A DNA stretch of 64,000 nt from Laccaria trichodermophora (taxonomy: Eukaryota > Basidiomycota > Agaricomycetes > Agaricales > Hydnangiaceae): the NCBI GenBank assembly GCA_018417955.1, contig JACTVC010000006.1, positions 1,736,001 to 1,800,000 on the forward strand. The letters are read 5' to 3'. A model generated the notes under the pieces. It was not told the DNA's origin. It worked only from the letters and a program-made list of their open reading frames with translations, and did not search any database. The position numbers and the translations under genes are program-made. This document shows, in pieces, positions 11,446 to 23,090 of the stretch; the stretch's first letter is position 1, and every line of letters starts with the position of its first letter.

Positions 11446-11946
11446 TACAAACTTTTGTAGTCCCAAAAAGCAGACACTACAAACTTTTCTAATGAAAAAG
11501 CGCACACTACAAACTTTTGTAGTCTCAAAAAGCGGACACTACAAACTTTTCTAATGAAAAAGTGGACACTACAAGCCTTTGTAGTATCAAAAAGCAGATA
11601 CTACAAACCTTTCCAATGAAAATCACATATTACAAACTTTTGTAGTCTCAAAAAGCAGACACTACTAACTTTGTAGTCTAAGTGGAAGTTTTTGACTTTT
11701 GTGGTCTTTTGTAGTCTATCAGTAAACCTTGTAGTCTAAGTCTGACTTTTGTAGTCTTTTGTAGTTTATCAGTATACTTTGTAGTCTATTAGTAAACTGT
11801 CTAGTCTAAGTCCAACTTTTGTGGTCTTTTGTAGTCTATCAGTAAAATTTATTGTCTGTGTCCAACTTTTGTAGTCTATCAATAAACTTTGTAGTCTATG
11901 TCTGACTTTTTGGTAGTCTATGGTAGTCTATATCTGACTATTACAG
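11446..11946. repeat. TTTGTAGTC minisatellite, right arm of element 1
   Basis: Mirror copy of 8462-8962, nearly identical when reverse-complemented. Confidence 0.85.
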
Positions 11947-12408
11947 TCTGGCAGTGTCAATTTCTTTTCTAGGGCATGCACTTTCCTTTTTTGGTCATTT
12001 TCCCCATGATACAATAATTGTAGCCCTTTCTTTTAGCTTTCCAAATATACTGAAATCATGTTGTTTGGTTTTGTTTTCATGGAGAAAAACACAAAAACAA
12101 AAAAAATGTGACACTTTAGAAAATCTTTTACCTCATATATCCACAATGGGGGCACTTCAGAACATGATTCAAACAGATTTGGGAAGCTATAGTGTAGGGC
12201 TACAACTGTCATTTTTTGACCATTTCTGGTAATTGGTCATGTGACCATCATCCCAACATCCCATTATATGGACCCTGATAGGTAAAAACATTCTCCTCTT
12301 GGTTTTCTTCACTTTTGGTGATATTTCCTCTTTGGGATGGACCCTGAAATTGACCCTGAAGGCAGTGCCTGACATTCTGAGGGGGCAATGATAAATGCAG
12401 TAGTGTAG

Positions 12409-12848
12409 GTATGAAATAGCCCAGGCAGAGATATGAGATTGCCAAGGCAAGGATATGAAATTGCCCAGGCAGAGATATGAAATTGCCTAAGGCAAGAAAT
12501 GAAATGAATATGAAGTAGAAATTGCCTAGGCAGGGATATGAAATTGCCTAAGGCAAGAAATGAAATGAATATAAAGTAGCCCAGGCAGAGATATGAGATT
12601 GCTCAGGCAAGGATATGAAATTGCCCAGGCAGGGATATGAAATTGCCTAAGGCAAGAAATGAAATGAATATGAAGTAGCCCAGGCAAGGATATGAAATTG
12701 CCCAGGCAGAGATATGAAATTGCCTAGGCAGGGATATGAAATGAATATAAAGTAGCCCAGGCAGGGATATGAGATTGCTCAGGCAAGGATATGAAATTGC
12801 CCAGGCAGAGATATGAAATTGCCCAGGCAGGATATGAAAAGGCAATGA
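12409..12848. repeat. minisatellite, right arm of element 1
   Basis: Mirror copy of 7561-8000 (ATATGAAATTGCCCAGGCA units). Confidence 0.85.
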
Positions 12849-13153
12849 AATAATGCCAGGTAAGCAATGAAATAAGGCTGGGTAGGCAATGAAATTAAAA
12901 GTCAGGGAAGAATGAAATAGCAATGAAACAATGCTGGATAGACAATGAAATGGAAGGCCAGGCAGTAATGAAATTGCAATGAAGTAGTATTGAAATATGT
13001 CTTAGGACAGTTATGAAATAGTCATAGTAAAGAAATGAAATACATTTCATAAGTTTTGCCTACTCTTCTCATTTCATAAATTCATTAGGCAGTGTGGATG
13101 TCGGTGTGCAGGCACTTGCCTGTATTTTATCATATAAGTGGTAGCTACCACTC

Positions 13154-16100
13154 TCCAAGGTAGGAACGATTCGCACCTATGCAAGTGCTTTTTCTGACAC
13201 GTAAAATTCTAGAACTCTATGGATGTTGAATTGAAAGAACCTGAAGAGGTCGATATTGTTGCCAAGGTACTTAGATTCCTGTCTCACTCAATGCCCTCCA
13301 CTTACTTATAGGATGTAGACAGCCATGGAAACACCTGTCCTCAAAGAACGAGAAACAGATGAAGAACGTGACAGAGCTGGGGAACAGGGAGTGGCATTGA
13401 ACATTGACAATCCCTCCCTTCTACGAGTTTGTCTGCAGACATTCCAGATGTACGAAACTTTCTGTCACTTTGATGCCGCTATTCAATCACATTTCAGACT
13501 GCGGCCATTGATACTAGTGAACAATTTGTCGCCACTCTCTCTGTGAATTCTCGAGGACATAGGAACGAAGAGGTAAGATATTGTCTACCAACCCAATGCC
13601 CTTCTGATTGTGAAAACATAGAATGACGATAACGTCACTGCTACTACCCGCAACATACAGCTGCCTCAAAAACTGAGACCCATAAGACGGCAGATTCGTA
13701 ACAGGCACGATTTACAGAACGACGACAACGAAGACAATCAATTCCTTTCATCCCACAGAGGTTATCGCCAACTGCAATTCACTATTCGTGACAGCAGCCC
13801 AGACCCTGATGGTGTCATCTTCAAGGGCTTCACTTCACGCATTCCGAAAGCCAGTAACAAAAAGGCTGACATCGACATGGAGGATGATCCTGACATGGAA
13901 GATCATCCTGCTCAAAACACAACCGTCACATCTTTTGAATTCCCTTCCACTACAGCTCCAGCGCTTTCTTGCCCCGCGGCTCAAGCCCATTTGTCGGATA
14001 AGCAAAACCCTAGCTTGGATGAGGAAGATACATATGTTGAAGAAAGCGAACCCAGCGGATCCGATTACGGGGAAACCGTCGCAGCCGCCCGTCTGAAACG
14101 TCAGGAGCATATCGCTTTTCTAAGATGTGTGGATGATAAGAACTCTAAAGCTGCTGCGGCAACATCTCCTCCTCGTTTTACAGCTCAGCAGAAGTCCAAG
14201 GGCCGTGCCAATCCTGTCAGCAACAACGATTCTTCTGGTGTTGAGGATGATGGCGGTTCTGATGGGGAGAATCTAGCTGACGAGTCATCAGAGAAGCCTG
14301 TTAGCAAGAAATCGAAGGATGCTGCCAACGTCGCTCGCCTTCTCAAAATGGTGTTGTTTGATTCAAATGATGAACACCAATGTCATTCCGACACTGAATC
14401 CGTACACAAACCCTCAAAACAGAAGTTAACTCGATCACATTCATCTGCCGATGCTACCAATAATCATGACGAGGATGATGACGCTGACGATGATGCCAAC
14501 GCCAACGCCGATGCTGAAGATGACGCTGACGCCAATGCTGACGATGATGCTGATGCTGACGCCAACGCCAATGCCAACGACGAATTGGACACCCTTCGCC
14601 GCAAACCCATACCCAAACCCACAAAAAAGAAGTCAACGCGATCACATTCATCTGCCAATGCCGCCAATAATCACGACGAGGACGATGAGGCTGAGGCTGA
14701 CAATGAATTGGAAACCCATCGCCACAAATCAGGTCCCCTCCCAAAGGCTGCAAAAGAGGCTGCCTTCGTAGCACATCAAGAGTATCTCGACAAGCTGGAA
14801 GCCTTGGCTTCTGAATATGATAAGCCTATGAAGCTTCTCCTTCAACTCGTCGCTCAAGAAGTCAAGACGAGTCATCGTCTCAACCCTTGGTCAGCCTTCC
14901 AGCACTGGTACACCCGCTTTGGTAATGTCAAGAAAACAAAAGATAGTATGTATCTCCAATGTCCCCACCTCACTAGAAGCTGATGTAAATACAGTTTCTG
15001 TGCAAGCGTGGGCTAAGTTCGTTGTGAAACTTTATAAACAGGAGCTCGACTCTCTGGGAGAGAAACCTTCGCAGCAAGATATTCATGAGCATTTTAAGGA
15101 ACAACTTGATTATTATCGCAATGTTGTTGTGGCATTTTTGGAATCCAAGCGAGACGACGGAAAGTTCCTGCAGGTTATAAAGAAAGTTGTTGAGCCGTTT
15201 ATCAAATTAGTATGTTATCACTCTCTTAACATCCTATCTCTCTCATACTAACATGTGTTTTAGGCCACCAGAGCTTACGAGGAGACAGGGATTCAAGTCT
15301 TTGGATTTGCAATTGACGTCAATGCCAATTCAACTTCAAGCTTGGCTTGGGGCGGTAGCTGCGAATACAAAAAGCTTCGTGAACGTTACAAGTTGTCTGT
15401 CGAGACCCAGCTGAGAGATTATGAGGGGATGTTCAAGATGGCAGAGATGGACCAGCGAATGGCAGGTTCCTCAAACAGTCCATTGATACATGTTGAGCCG
15501 AAGTCCACTGAAAATAAGCGGGATTGCCTCATGCGAGTTCTTGGTGAATTTTTGCGAAGCGATCTAAGTAAGTTGTTTCTTTCATCATAAATGCATCTTT
15601 AACATTGCTACATTAGTCGAAATCTTAACTGCCTGCAACGAAGAAGGTGGCAACATGAAGAAGGTTACCATGAATTGGTCTTGGACCGACTTCGCATTCA
15701 AGAACGAGGCTCCGCCTGGTACTCTGGCAGGCTTTTTGTTTCCTGGTTACCCCTTGCCAGATCCGCAACCCTCAGTCACATATCCTGCTCCTTTCCTTCC
15801 ACAGACTCTGGCCATTGCAGGGCCATCTACTCCGCTTCCTAACTCGGAAAATATCCCGATGACCCCAGCTTGGAACCCAAGCTCACAAACCCCCTGCCGT
15901 GGTGATGATGGTAATTATGTTTCTGATTCTGATTCAAAATCAATAGATACTGACACAATTGTGGCAGCCTCTTCTCCGTATTGGCTCAAAGACAGCTGCT
16001 TTGCCACCATGAGACTGAGCCTTCGTCTCATCAATACCAACCCTAATTTCCATAACGGCCAGCACGAAGATAAGTGCGGGGAGTTCAAGGGAGTCGTCGG

Positions 16101-16356
16101 AGATGCGGTCAAGGTTCAACTCGGTTACAAAGTGATTGAAGTGCCATTTCCATACTTAATACCTGAATGGCCAGAGTGCAAAGGCCAAGTCGTTACTGCG
16201 TTTGACGGCCCACATAGGGGGACACAATTTAGGATTAAGGAGTTTGGTGAAGAGGTCTGCGGCTGCTTGATTTTGAAATCAACAATGCTTTTGAGAAAGG
16301 TTGATGTCAAAATTGCCACCAATCTACTGGTAGTGACCCAAGACACCCGGCAATAA
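13154..16356 (+). CDS. unknown spliced gene, 5' end lost at palindrome edge
   Basis: No named family is recognised. Just inside the border CTCCAAG is followed by an intron-like GTAGGAACG...TTCTAG (13162 to about 13215), suggesting an upstream exon was cut off. Splicing of the first 600 bp is unresolved. From 13877 a frame of more than 350 codons is open. It encodes acidic low-complexity tracts, including a 40-residue run of Asp/Ala/Asn near 14460-14580, and then a helical region (LEALASEYDKPMKLLLQLVA). Further exons start near 14998, 15265 and 15618, each with GT-AG borders. They encode a conserved-looking core (FGFAIDVNANSTSSLAWGG) and a C-terminal SH3/KOW-like beta segment (GEFKGVVGDAVKVQLGYKV...KGQVVTAFDGPHRGTQFRI). 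The stop is at 16354-16356. A nuclear or chromatin role is conceivable from the acidic tracts and KOW-like end, but that is inference. Confidence 0.55.
14460..14590. repeat. GAYGCYAACGCC trinucleotide-type repeat inside CDS
   Basis: In-frame GAC/GCC/AAC codon repeats give an Asp-Ala-Asn tract. Neighbouring duplicated segments (THSSADATNNHDEDD and THSSANAANNHDEDD, at about 14430 and 14640) show a larger internal duplication. Confidence 0.7.
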
Positions 16357-16510
16357 AATACCTTAGATAAATTTTAAATACCTTAGGAAGACTTTTCTTG
16401 TGTATTTTATGCATATCTCAATGGCAAGGCATATACTATTGACCTTAATGCAAGACCTGTGAGTCTTGAGATGACTGAATGAATGAACTTAGACAATCAC
16501 TATTTATGAC

Positions 16511-16660
16511 TGGCTTAGCCAGCTCCCAGCTGGCTTCTTAGCCGGAGCTGGAATTAGCCGAGCTGTGGGAGTCATCACTCGGCAGTTCTGGCTGGGCTTC
16601 GGCTAAACTCGGCTCAGCTCCTGGCTTCTGCCGACTTTGAGCCGGAGCCGCGGCAACACT
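16511..16660. mobile_element. short AGCT/GGCT-rich element
   Basis: About 150 bp dense in GGCTTAGCCAGCTCCCAGC-like words with many self-complementary stretches. Its right edge reads AGTGTTGC when reverse-complemented, like the edge at 4731. It cuts the transposase relic that begins at 16661. The 16357-16510 stretch before it holds nothing recognisable. Confidence 0.4.
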
Positions 16661-18610
16661 AACTGTAGCCCAAGATCTTTCATCAATGACTCTGCATCTC
16701 CACGTCTCTGAGAACTCTTTGCTTCATTATAAGCAGCTTCTGAGTCTTGAGCTGTTTGTAATGGATATGCTGTTTCTAAGTCAGATAGCTTCTCCAATGG
16801 AATCAAACAGATAGGGCATGGGCATAATCCATTTGACCCTTGAATCAAAGCCATAATACATCTGAATAAAGACTCAGAATTTTTCATTGAAAGCTTCAGA
16901 TTAAAATGGACTTACTGCTCTTCATAGTCAGCAGAAAGAATAAAAACCATTGGAAAGAGATGTCATTGAACTTCATCCCCACATTCAACCCAGCATCCAA
17001 CTTTCAAATATTCCTGAATCGATTCTAGAAGCATGTGAAATGATTCATGCCAAATAACCTGCTTGAAATCAACATATCCCTTCTTTCCTTTTTCACCTTC
17101 ATCATCTTCAACCTAAAGAAAAAAGAACTCAATAACTATAATCTTACAGGGAAAGAAGAGGTAGCAAACTATCGGAAGCCAGCCAACAACACTACCACCA
17201 CCAAGACCCTGACCATTGCTGATTTCACTTGGTAAATTAGCTATTTTTGCAATAACAGGGTAACCCATTTGGCTACCAAATGATGAAAGCTTTGTTTTGT
17301 CTGCATACAAGATGTGGCAGAGGGGTTTTCCACTGGCTGGAAGTGAGGACTAATATTGTTCATTTCAGGTAATATGTAACCAGTGAAGTATAAAACTCAC
17401 TTGTGCTTTCCAAAACTTGTCACCTATCCATGGTTCTTGAAAGAATCGTACATAAGTCTTTCCATCAAACTTGAATAACTGCTGAGCATCCCACTCAAAC
17501 AAAGATGCAAGGAGGGGATTTTTAACAAGGTCCATTCCCCAATCCCACAATGAGTGATGATAAAAGGGATAATTATGCTCAACCCCCTTGTAAGAATGGC
17601 TGACCATCTTCTCTTCAAACTAGAGACAAAAAAGGAAGTAAATACATCTCATATATAAACAATAATTTTGGAGTCATACAGGTGTTAATTTACTTGATGC
17701 ACCTTGCAAAATCTCCTGCATTTCATCATGACTGTTGAGGGTGAATTTTGCAGAGCCAGATGAACATGCCTGAAGCATTGTGATAAGTGTATTGACTGTA
17801 TTTTTATTTAAATGAAACTTTAGAGCAATTTCCGCAAACTCAAAATCAACATGTGAACAGAAGGGACGCCATGGCTCATCAGGCAGTGGTGGTCTAGGAG
17901 CCTCAGCTGATGGGAATCTGTATTCATTGAAATGATCAATGTGCATGGCATGGCCACTGTGTGGATGATACTCAGTTTTGATGTCATCAGGTCTGGCCTA
18001 ATCAAGCACGTTGGATGCAGGCAGTGGCAGTGATTCAGGTGATGTGGCAGAAGTCTCCCAACTTGCCCACCCATCATCTATAGAATCAGGTCCTTAGAAT
18101 TAGCTGAGAGGTACAGAGAGTAGAAATTTTACCAGGTAAACTCAGCAGGCTGACATTCTGGTGTGATTCCCCACATGTTTCTTGTCTCAAAAGATATGAT
18201 GAAATATCCTGTTAGCATAGTAGATCAAAAAAACATCTAAATCACACATACTACAATGTGTCAGCACCATCATGGCCTTTGCGAGTGTGCACCGACCAAG
18301 TGCCAGCAATTCCACTGTGGAATCAAATATCAAAACAGAGTTAGGGAGTGTAGACAATCACACACCTTCTTCTTTGGCTTTTCTGTCCCTCAGCTCCCTC
18401 TCAACAACTTCTTGATCTACCCTTTCATTTTCCTGTCACTTCTGGCAAGCTTTTTTGTGTGATCTGATCCTGTAGGGGCTGAACCATGCCCACAGAACTC
18501 ACATATTGCTTTTTCTGTTGCTTTGGCTTGCTTTTGTGTTGCCATTTGGCCAGATAAGATGACAAGAATGAGATGTTGATGACAGAAATGCTCCACGGAC
18601 ATGCCATGAG
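16661..18610 (-). pseudogene. Plavaka-like DDE transposase, 3'-truncated relic
   Basis: Read right to left, the pieces match the order I know for Plavaka-family transposases of Agaricomycetes. They are a Cys-rich N-terminus (ICEFCGHGSAPTGSDH at about 18500, CECAPTKC-like near 18290), PWRPFCSHVDFEFAEIAL and LNKNTVNTLI (17946-17700), FEWDAQQLFKFDG and EPWIGDKFW (17500-17400), YADKTKLSSFGSQMGYPVIA and LPSEISNGQGLGGG (17310-17180), then NGLCPCPICLIP (16887-16700). Introns or small deletions separate the pieces and stops occur between them. The relic ends at the AGCT-rich element at 16660, before the rest of the catalytic core. It is non-functional. Family recognition is from memory of motifs, not from a search. 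Confidence 0.65.
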
Positions 18611-18867
18611 GTTGGGAAAGAGGAATGGGAGGTAATCAGGTCAAAATCAGGTCACTATCTCTGAAATCAACATGAAATCAACAATCACGGATACAATGCC
18701 CAATACAACTGCATTGTAACTGATCTGGTCCATCAATTTTCAGTCATAACTGAACTAGGACCCTTTCAATGCCTTGACCTAATGGCAATCTATTGCAAGT
18801 CAGGTTCAAGCTGGTGTTGAAATTCAGTCAGAACATGAGCCAGTTTTGACCAGCTAAAGAAAGCTCC

Positions 18868-19648
18868 AACACATGACCATCAAAGCTCTCTGCCTATCCC
18901 ACTTTTTCCTGGCCACTACAAAATATATGTGGGCTTACACAGGTTTGTTGCATTGAGCTACAATGTACCTATCACATCACTACCTCATTGATGTCATAGG
19001 GGGTGCATGCCTCGCCACTGTGTTCTTCTACCTCTTCCTCCCAGACGACCTTAGCAGCTCCACAGCACTCACGCCCCCATCCAACCTCACTTCCTCCTCC
19101 TGCTTCAGTAGCAGATCAAAGTACGAAGTCTACAATTTGGAGGGTCCACATAGGGGAGGAGGAGGGGGTGGGATAAATGGGATGGTGGATACTGCAGATT
19201 TCAAACTGAGCAAGACAAGTTTGGATGATGAGGAAGTGGATATCATGTATTGTTCACCTGTGCCTGGTTCACTGGCTCCTTTTGGCTTGCAGCAGAAACA
19301 GGTATGGGTTTCTTGGCATGATCGTTCTGTCAACTAACAACAATCTATTCATAGTTCATAGTGCCCAAAAGGGATCAGGGGAGGCATGGCCATAGGCATA
19401 TGGTGAGTATCACAAGTTTTATCAGGGGAGATGAGAGGGGTTCGGAGGACGGTTGGAGTCCTGTCTCTGGCATGTTCGTCATTCCTCATGGACAGGAAAG
19501 TAGAGTTTAGAGGTGCATGGATTTGGAGGTTATTCCCTGCTCAAAGTTCTCAACCTCTGGCTCCCTCACTCCAGCTTCTGAATTCTCCCCATCCCTCACT
19601 TTAATCCCAACAACCCCACCCAGCCACATTCCTTCATTTCCCCCTTGA
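18868..19648 (+). pseudogene. AUR1: AUR1-like inositol phosphorylceramide synthase, 3' fragment (copy A)
   Basis: AUR1 is the Golgi membrane enzyme that moves phosphoinositol onto ceramide. It belongs to the PAP2 phosphatase superfamily. Only the C-terminal part is here. It starts mid-gene (TIKALCLSHFF) and keeps TMYLSHHYLIDVIGGACLA, which contains the second His of the PAP2-type active site. The FPSLHAGC block and all upstream membrane segments are absent. TGA at 18954-18956 replaces a Trp codon that copy B retains. An intron with GTATGGG...TTCATAG lies at about 19300-19354, and the homologous stop is at 19646-19648. CpG sites of copy B are mostly TpG or CpA here. It cannot make enzyme. Confidence 0.75.
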
Positions 19649-19996
19649 ATCTAACCATTTATTTATTTGTTGTGCCACTGTGCAGAATCCCCCTTGCAAT
19701 ACCACATACATTTGACAAACTACTATTAAGTACACTACAACAGGCCTCTTTCTTCTCATTCCTGTGGTGTATTTGAATTTAAGGTGTGTATTGTGGTGAT
19801 GTGCATTTCCTTGCTCATGATATGGAAATTAGCTTCAAGAAATTCAAGCACTATAAAAATTTAATGAGATAAATACTATTGTTTCAATGACTTTTTGGAA
19901 TAAAAACAAGGATTATGGGTGTGGCGACTCAAAAGTTGTGCAACACTGAAAAGTGTCAAACACTGCAGAACAAAAAAATAGTAAAAGTGGACAGTT

Positions 19997-21478
19997 ACAC
20001 TGACTCTACAAAATGATTGTCTGGTCATTTTTTGGACAAAGCTGGTGTTATAACACAAGAATCAAACACTTGGAGTACTAAGCTCTGGTTTATCAAAGAT
20101 AGCTAAGGAGGTGTAGATTGTACATACCAAGTTTGGGGATGAACAAATGAAAATTCAGGATAAGGCAAGGCATTGACTGTGACACCTGCCAAAAATGGGA
20201 TGTAACAAAATGGGAAATTCTGAATGACTGCAACCTACTGAAAGCAATTCACAACTTGAGGAGGAGATATTTTGAACACTGGATCTCCCTGCTATTGTTA
20301 TGAGTTTCATAAAGTCTGTGGGTTAGAAATTTGATAATCTCCTCTAAAAGGTAAATTGAACTTGTTCTCCATTTTATGTATTTTTCACTCAATATATTTG
20401 TTGGAATGAGGTAAAATAACTCTCTATTGATGTTTGTAGTGTGTATAATACAAAAGGTAGGTAGGAGTGTTAAAATGAACATTGCATGATGTCTGTAGAA
20501 GCTAATTCCCAGAGTTTTTCTCAAAGTAAACAAGTATCTACAACATTGGTCCTTCTTTTCTGCAAGAAGAAAAAATGCTACCATCCTTTTGAATTGATCC
20601 ATGGAGACTCAGGATGCCTTTTAAGCAATGCCTGAAGTATTGCATGATAGAAAATAAATTTACACTGGGTATGACTTGAAAGGTCCCCAATCAAAGTACA
20701 TCTTGCACAGGGCAATCATCCTGGACCAATCCTTGACATTTTTCTTAGTGAATTGGGGCTGAAAATGTTTCACAAGGCACTTATCATGCCTAGTAACTCT
20801 ATCCCAAAGAAACAAACAGAAGTCCTATTTATACAAGGATCTGAGACCCCACACCTTTCTTGCTCTATGCAAAATGTACTGTTATTGAGGACTTATCAAG
20901 TTATACCTAGTGTAAATTTATTTTCTATCATGCTATACTTAAGGCATTGTTTAAAAGACATCCTGAGTCTCCATGGATCAATTCAAAAGGATGGTAGCAT
21001 TTTAACACTCCTACCTACCTTTTGTATTATACACACTACAAACATCAATAGAGAGTTATTTTACCTCATTCCAACAAATATATTGAGTGAAAAATACATA
21101 AAATGGAGAACAAGTTCAATTTACCTTTTAGAGGAGATTATCAAATTTCTAACCCACAGACTTTATGAAACTCATAACAATAGCAGGGAGATCCAGTGTT
21201 CAAAATATCTCCTCCTCAAGTTGTGAATTGCTTTCAGTAGGTTGCAGTCATTCAGAATTTCCCATTTTGTTACATCCCATTTTTGGCAGGTGTCACAGTC
21301 AATGCCTTGCCTTATCCTGAATTTTCATTTGTTCATCCCCAAACTTGGTATGTACAATCTACACCTCCTTAGCTATCTTTGATAAACCAGAGCTTAGTAC
21401 TCCAAGTGTTTGATTCTTGTGTTATAACACCAGCTTTGTCCAAAAAATAACCAGACAATCATTTTGTAGAGTTAGTGT
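19997..21478. mobile_element. palindromic element 3, about 1.48 kb
   Basis: The two halves are inverted copies: left edge ACACTGACTCTACAAAATG, right edge CATTTTGTAGAGTTAGTGT. The arms are about 700 bp, well matched outside and diverging towards the centre near 20740. The left arm has about 112 bp (around 20476-20575) that the right arm lacks. The missing piece is flanked by AAAATG on both sides, as expected for a microhomology deletion. Both arms encode the same spurious 75-codon frame. Copy B of the duplication has no such insertion at the homologous place (about 37556), so it inserted after the duplication. No transposase is visible. Confidence 0.85.
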
Positions 21479-21904
21479 ATTTACAAACCAAATGTGTTTT
21501 AAAAAAAGATTTTTGCTCACCATTGCTGATCTCATATACTATTTTCAGAGTGCAGTCAAAGGAAAATCTGCATGAAATGTAGCCAAAAGATCAGGGGGAA
21601 ATACAAATTGGAGTTGGTCACTGTTGGTCATCAGATGTCATTGGAGAGAATCATTTTTCAAGTTCTAACTCTTAGGTGCAAATGCTCAAATATGAAAACT
21701 TCTCCATTATAACAAAAATGGCAAGAAAATTGCTTTTAAGACATCATATTGTTCTGTAGCTACATTCCAATACCAGGTGACCATGTGATAGTGTCATACT
21801 TTGGCATATAAGTCACAACACTTCATCCCAATGTTTTTTTATACTAAACATACCAAGAATACTTCTACTCTTAATATTTGTGGAGAGGCATTAATCCTAG
21901 ATAT

Positions 21905-23090
21905 CTAATCATCTGATGATAATGTATCATCACTGCCATAATCTGACAGGTCCATCATATTTACATCTGCCCCATTCTCTTTCAACAGCCTTGCAATGGC
22001 CTCATGGCCTCTCCTTGATGCTGCCTGGAGTGCATTTCCATACCATCCTCCCTGTGCATTTACATATGCCCCCTTCTCTATCAACAACTTTGCAAGAGCT
22101 TCATGGCCTCTCCTTAATGCTGCCTGGAGTGGATTTCCATATTATCCTGCCTGTGCATTTACATCTGCCCCCTTCTCAATTAGCAGCTTTGCAATGGCCT
22201 CATAGCCTGTATATAATGCTGCCAGGAGTGCATTTCCATATTCTCCTCCCTGTGCATTTACATCTGCCCCCTTCTCTATCAACAACTTTGCAATGGCCTC
22301 ATGGCCTTGATATGATGCTGCCTGGAGTGCATTTCCGTGGAATCCTCCCTGTGCATTTACATCTGCCCCCTTCTCTATCAGTAGCTTGACAATGGTCTCA
22401 TGGCTGTTATATGATGCTGCCTGGAGTGCATTTCCATACTCTCCTCCCTGTGCATTTACATCTGCACCCTTCTCTATCAACAACTTTGCAATGGCCTCAT
22501 GGCATTTAATCGATGCTGCCACAAGTGCATTTCCATACTCTCCTCCCTGTGCATTTACATCTGCACCCTTCTCTATCAACAACTTTGCAATGGCCTCATG
22601 GCCTGTAATTGATGCTGCCTGGAGTGCATTTCCATATTCTGCTTCCTGTGCATTTACATCTGACCCCTTCTCTATCAGCAGCCTTGCAATGGCCTCATGG
22701 CATTTAATTGATGCTGTCTGCAGTGCATTTCCATACTCTCCTCCCTGTGCATTCACATCTGCATCCTTCTCTATCAACAGCTTTGCAATGGCCTCATGGC
22801 CTCCATTTGATGCTGCCTGGAGTGCATTTCCATAATATCCTCCCTGTGCATTTACATCTGCCCCCTTCTCTATCAACAGCTTTGCAATGGCCTCATGGCC
22901 TCCATTTGATGCTGCCTGGAGTGCATTTCCATAGTGTCCTCCCTGTGCATTTACATCTGCCCCCTTCTCTATCAACAGATTTGCAATGGCCTCATGGCCT
23001 CCATTTGATGCTGCCTGGAGTGCATTTGCATAAAAACTTCCCTGTCCATTTACATCTGCTCCCATTTCTAGCAGATTATGTGATGCTTCA
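21905..23090 (-). repeat. ankyrin repeat array of NLR copy A
   Basis: Twelve 99-bp units encoding 33 residues each, GHEAIAKLLIEKGADVNAQG plus a GEYGNALQAAS-like end. The array is nearly free of CpG. Confidence 0.9.

Larger units (their letters stand above)
7256..13153. mobile_element. giant palindromic (foldback-like) element 1
   Basis: The outer 1.9-2.1 kb of each end are inverted copies of each other: 7256 to about 9330 against about 11080 to 13153. They are nearly identical outside and diverge towards the loop. Each tip carries the small palindrome GTGGTAGCTACCAC followed by TTATATGATAAAATACAGG. Each arm contains, from the tip inward, a GCCTGGGCAATTTCATATC minisatellite, a conserved non-coding core of about 270 bp, and a GACTACAAAAGT/TTTGTAGTGTC minisatellite. 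No transposase is visible. The loop holds another TIR element (9439-11067). The left flank is a cut gag-like ORF and the right flank a cut unrelated gene, and no target-site duplication is visible. A related copy occupies 55123-59855. Confidence 0.9.

Noticed and set aside
20249..21226. Identical 75-residue ends of frames on opposite strands
   Set aside because: The identity comes from the arms of palindromic element 3. No start, splice or domain supports a gene.
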